This document shows positions 4,551-5,541 of a DNA stretch of 5,541 nucleotides, piece after piece (positions within the stretch are counted from its first letter, which is position 1; every line of letters starts with the position of its first letter). The notes under the pieces are model-generated. The model made no database searches. It saw nothing but the letters and a program-made list of their open reading frames with translations, and was not told the DNA's origin. A program made the translations under genes and the position numbers. The stretch comes from Lachnospiraceae bacterium. GTDB lineage: Bacteria; Bacillota; Clostridia; Lachnospirales; Lachnospiraceae. Where the stretch lies: positions 1-5,541 of the forward strand of contig JAFSYD010000322.1 of the NCBI GenBank assembly GCA_017443685.1. Direction: 5' to 3'.

Positions 4551-5541
4551 CACGTATTCACGGTGTTCGGTAACCGTCATATAGGCCGGACGCATGATCT
4601 TGTTGCGAAGACACAGCTCCTCCATCCGGTGCGCCGACCAGCCGGCGATACGGGCGATCGCAAAGATCGGCGTGTAAAGCTCCTGCGGCAGCCCGAGCAT
4701 CTGATAAACGAAACCGCTGTAAAAGTCCACGTTGGGGCTGACGCCCTTATAAATCTTACGCTCCTCGGCAATGAGCTCCGGCGCCAGGCGCTCCACCATC
4801 GAGTAGAGGGCAAATTCCTTTTGATAGCCCTTCTCACTCGCAAGCTGCTCAACAAACGAACGGAACACAACCGCACGCGGGTCGGATATGGAATAGACCG
4901 CATGTCCGATCCCGTATATAAGGCCGGCCTTATCGAACGCCTCCCCGTGCAAAAGCGCCTTTAAGTAGGCAACCACCTCATCCTTGTCGTCCCAGTGCCG
5001 CACCTTCTTTTTCATATCGGCGAACATTTTTACCACCTTGATGTTCGCGCCGCCGTGCTTGGGACCCTTCAGCGAACCGAGCGCAGCCGCGATCGCCGAA
5101 TACGTATCCGTGCCAGATGAGGATACGAGGTGCGTCGTAAAGGTTGAGTTATTACCTCCGCCGTGCTCGGAATGCAAAATCAGCGCCACATCCAGAAGCT
5201 TCGCTTCAAGCGGCGTGAACTTTGAATCCTCCCGCAGGCAGTGCAGAATATTTTCCGCCGTGGAATACTTCGTCACCGGGCGGTGGATCACAAGACTTTC
5301 CTTTTTATGGTAATACCGATACGCCTGATAGCCATACACCGAAAGCAGCGGGAACATGGCCACCAGCTGGATGCACTGCCGCAGCACGTTGCCGTCGGAG
5401 GTGTCATCCGGCATATCGTCATAGGAATACATCGTAAGAACACTGCGTGCGAGCGAGTTCATCATATCCTTCGAGGGCTTTTTCATGATGACATCGCGCA
5501 CAAAATTATGCGGCAGGGTCCGGTATTTGCTCAACATGCCG
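4533..5541 (-). CDS. gltA: Citrate synthase, N-terminus cut by the right window edge
   Basis: This enzyme condenses oxaloacetate with acetyl-CoA to citrate, the entry step of the TCA cycle, which many anaerobes use in an incomplete form toward glutamate. The 334 visible residues from the Met at 5537 cover the C-terminal three quarters. The frame is still open at 5541 and family members have about 100 more N-terminal residues, so that Met is internal. The catalytic triad is present: H161 in GPKHGGAN, H212 in GHAVYSISDPR and D271 in NVDFYSG. The conserved HGGGNNSTF (125-133) and SSSGTDTYSAIAAALGSLKG (139-158) precede it. The sequence is of the Gram-positive/clostridial type and ends in IMRPAYMTV plus a short charged tail. 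A 2-methylcitrate synthase cannot be excluded from sequence alone. The symbol is generic; the original genome may use another name. Confidence 0.93.
   Translation of the reverse strand, partial: GMLSKYRTLPHNFVRDVIMKKPSKDMMNSLARSVLTMYSYDDMPDDTSDGNVLRQCIQLVAMFPLLSVYGYQAYRYYHKKESLVIHRPVTKYSTAENILHCLREDSKFTPLEAKLLDVALILHSEHGGGNNSTFTTHLVSSSGTDTYSAIAAALGSLKGPKHGGANIKVVKMFADMKKKVRHWDDKDEVVAYLKALLHGEAFDKAGLIYGIGHAVYSISDPRAVVFRSFVEQLASEKGYQKEFALYSMVERLAPELIAEERKIYKGVSPNVDFYSGFVYQMLGLPQELYTPIFAIARIAGWSAHRMEELCLRNKIMRPAYMTVTEHREYVPKDKR

Noticed and set aside
4117..4584. Plus-strand open frame of 155 codons across the response regulator and the following gap
   Set aside because: It is antisense to an intact receiver domain. 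The protein is low in motif content and no ribosome binding site or promoter supports it.

Overview
The window looks like a chromosomal segment of a mid-GC anaerobic Firmicute, most likely Lachnospiraceae or a close clostridial relative. This rests on family resemblance: the Gram-positive-type citrate synthase, the threonine synthase, the CheX-like and CheY-like pair, and a DUF3990 gene with an HTH partner are all of clostridial character. Shine-Dalgarno sites are strong (AAAGGGGTGAT, AAGGGGTG, AGGGGG). No RNA gene, CRISPR array or insertion sequence was found.

Layout. Positions 1-192 are an AT-rich regulatory region. It holds a perfect consensus sigma-A promoter (TTGACA, 17 nt, TATAAT), a 16-bp inverted repeat flanking its -10 box, diverged direct repeats of parts of that region, and probably the start of a divergent gene running off the left edge. 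Positions 193-1475 are a two-gene operon: a DUF3990 protein (ADP-ribosyltransferase-like signature) followed by a protein with an unassigned N-terminal domain and a C-terminal XRE-type HTH. Positions 1633-3120 are thrC, closed by a strong terminator. Three genes then lie on the minus strand. In transcription order these are a citrate synthase cut by the right edge (4533-5541), a single-domain response regulator (4053-4433), and a CheX-like protein with four N-terminal repeats (3168-4049). The last two form an operon with its own promoter.

How the genes work together. The DUF3990/HTH pair has the layout of an autoregulated toxin-antitoxin-like or defence-type module: tight coupling, a consensus promoter, a large operator-like palindrome and a DNA-binding partner. 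Its Phe codon choice (16 of 17 TTT by hand count) contrasts with thrC (5 of 20 TTT), which suggests acquisition next to housekeeping genes. The response regulator and CheX-like protein look like a receiver and a phosphatase-fold partner. The CheX-like protein carries four repeats with an exact 29-residue period that resemble the c-di-GMP-binding MshEN motif, hinting at a link between c-di-GMP and receiver phosphorylation. thrC and citrate synthase are ordinary metabolic genes.

The two points most worth following up are the DUF3990/HTH operon with its operator and the four-repeat MshEN-like/CheX fusion.
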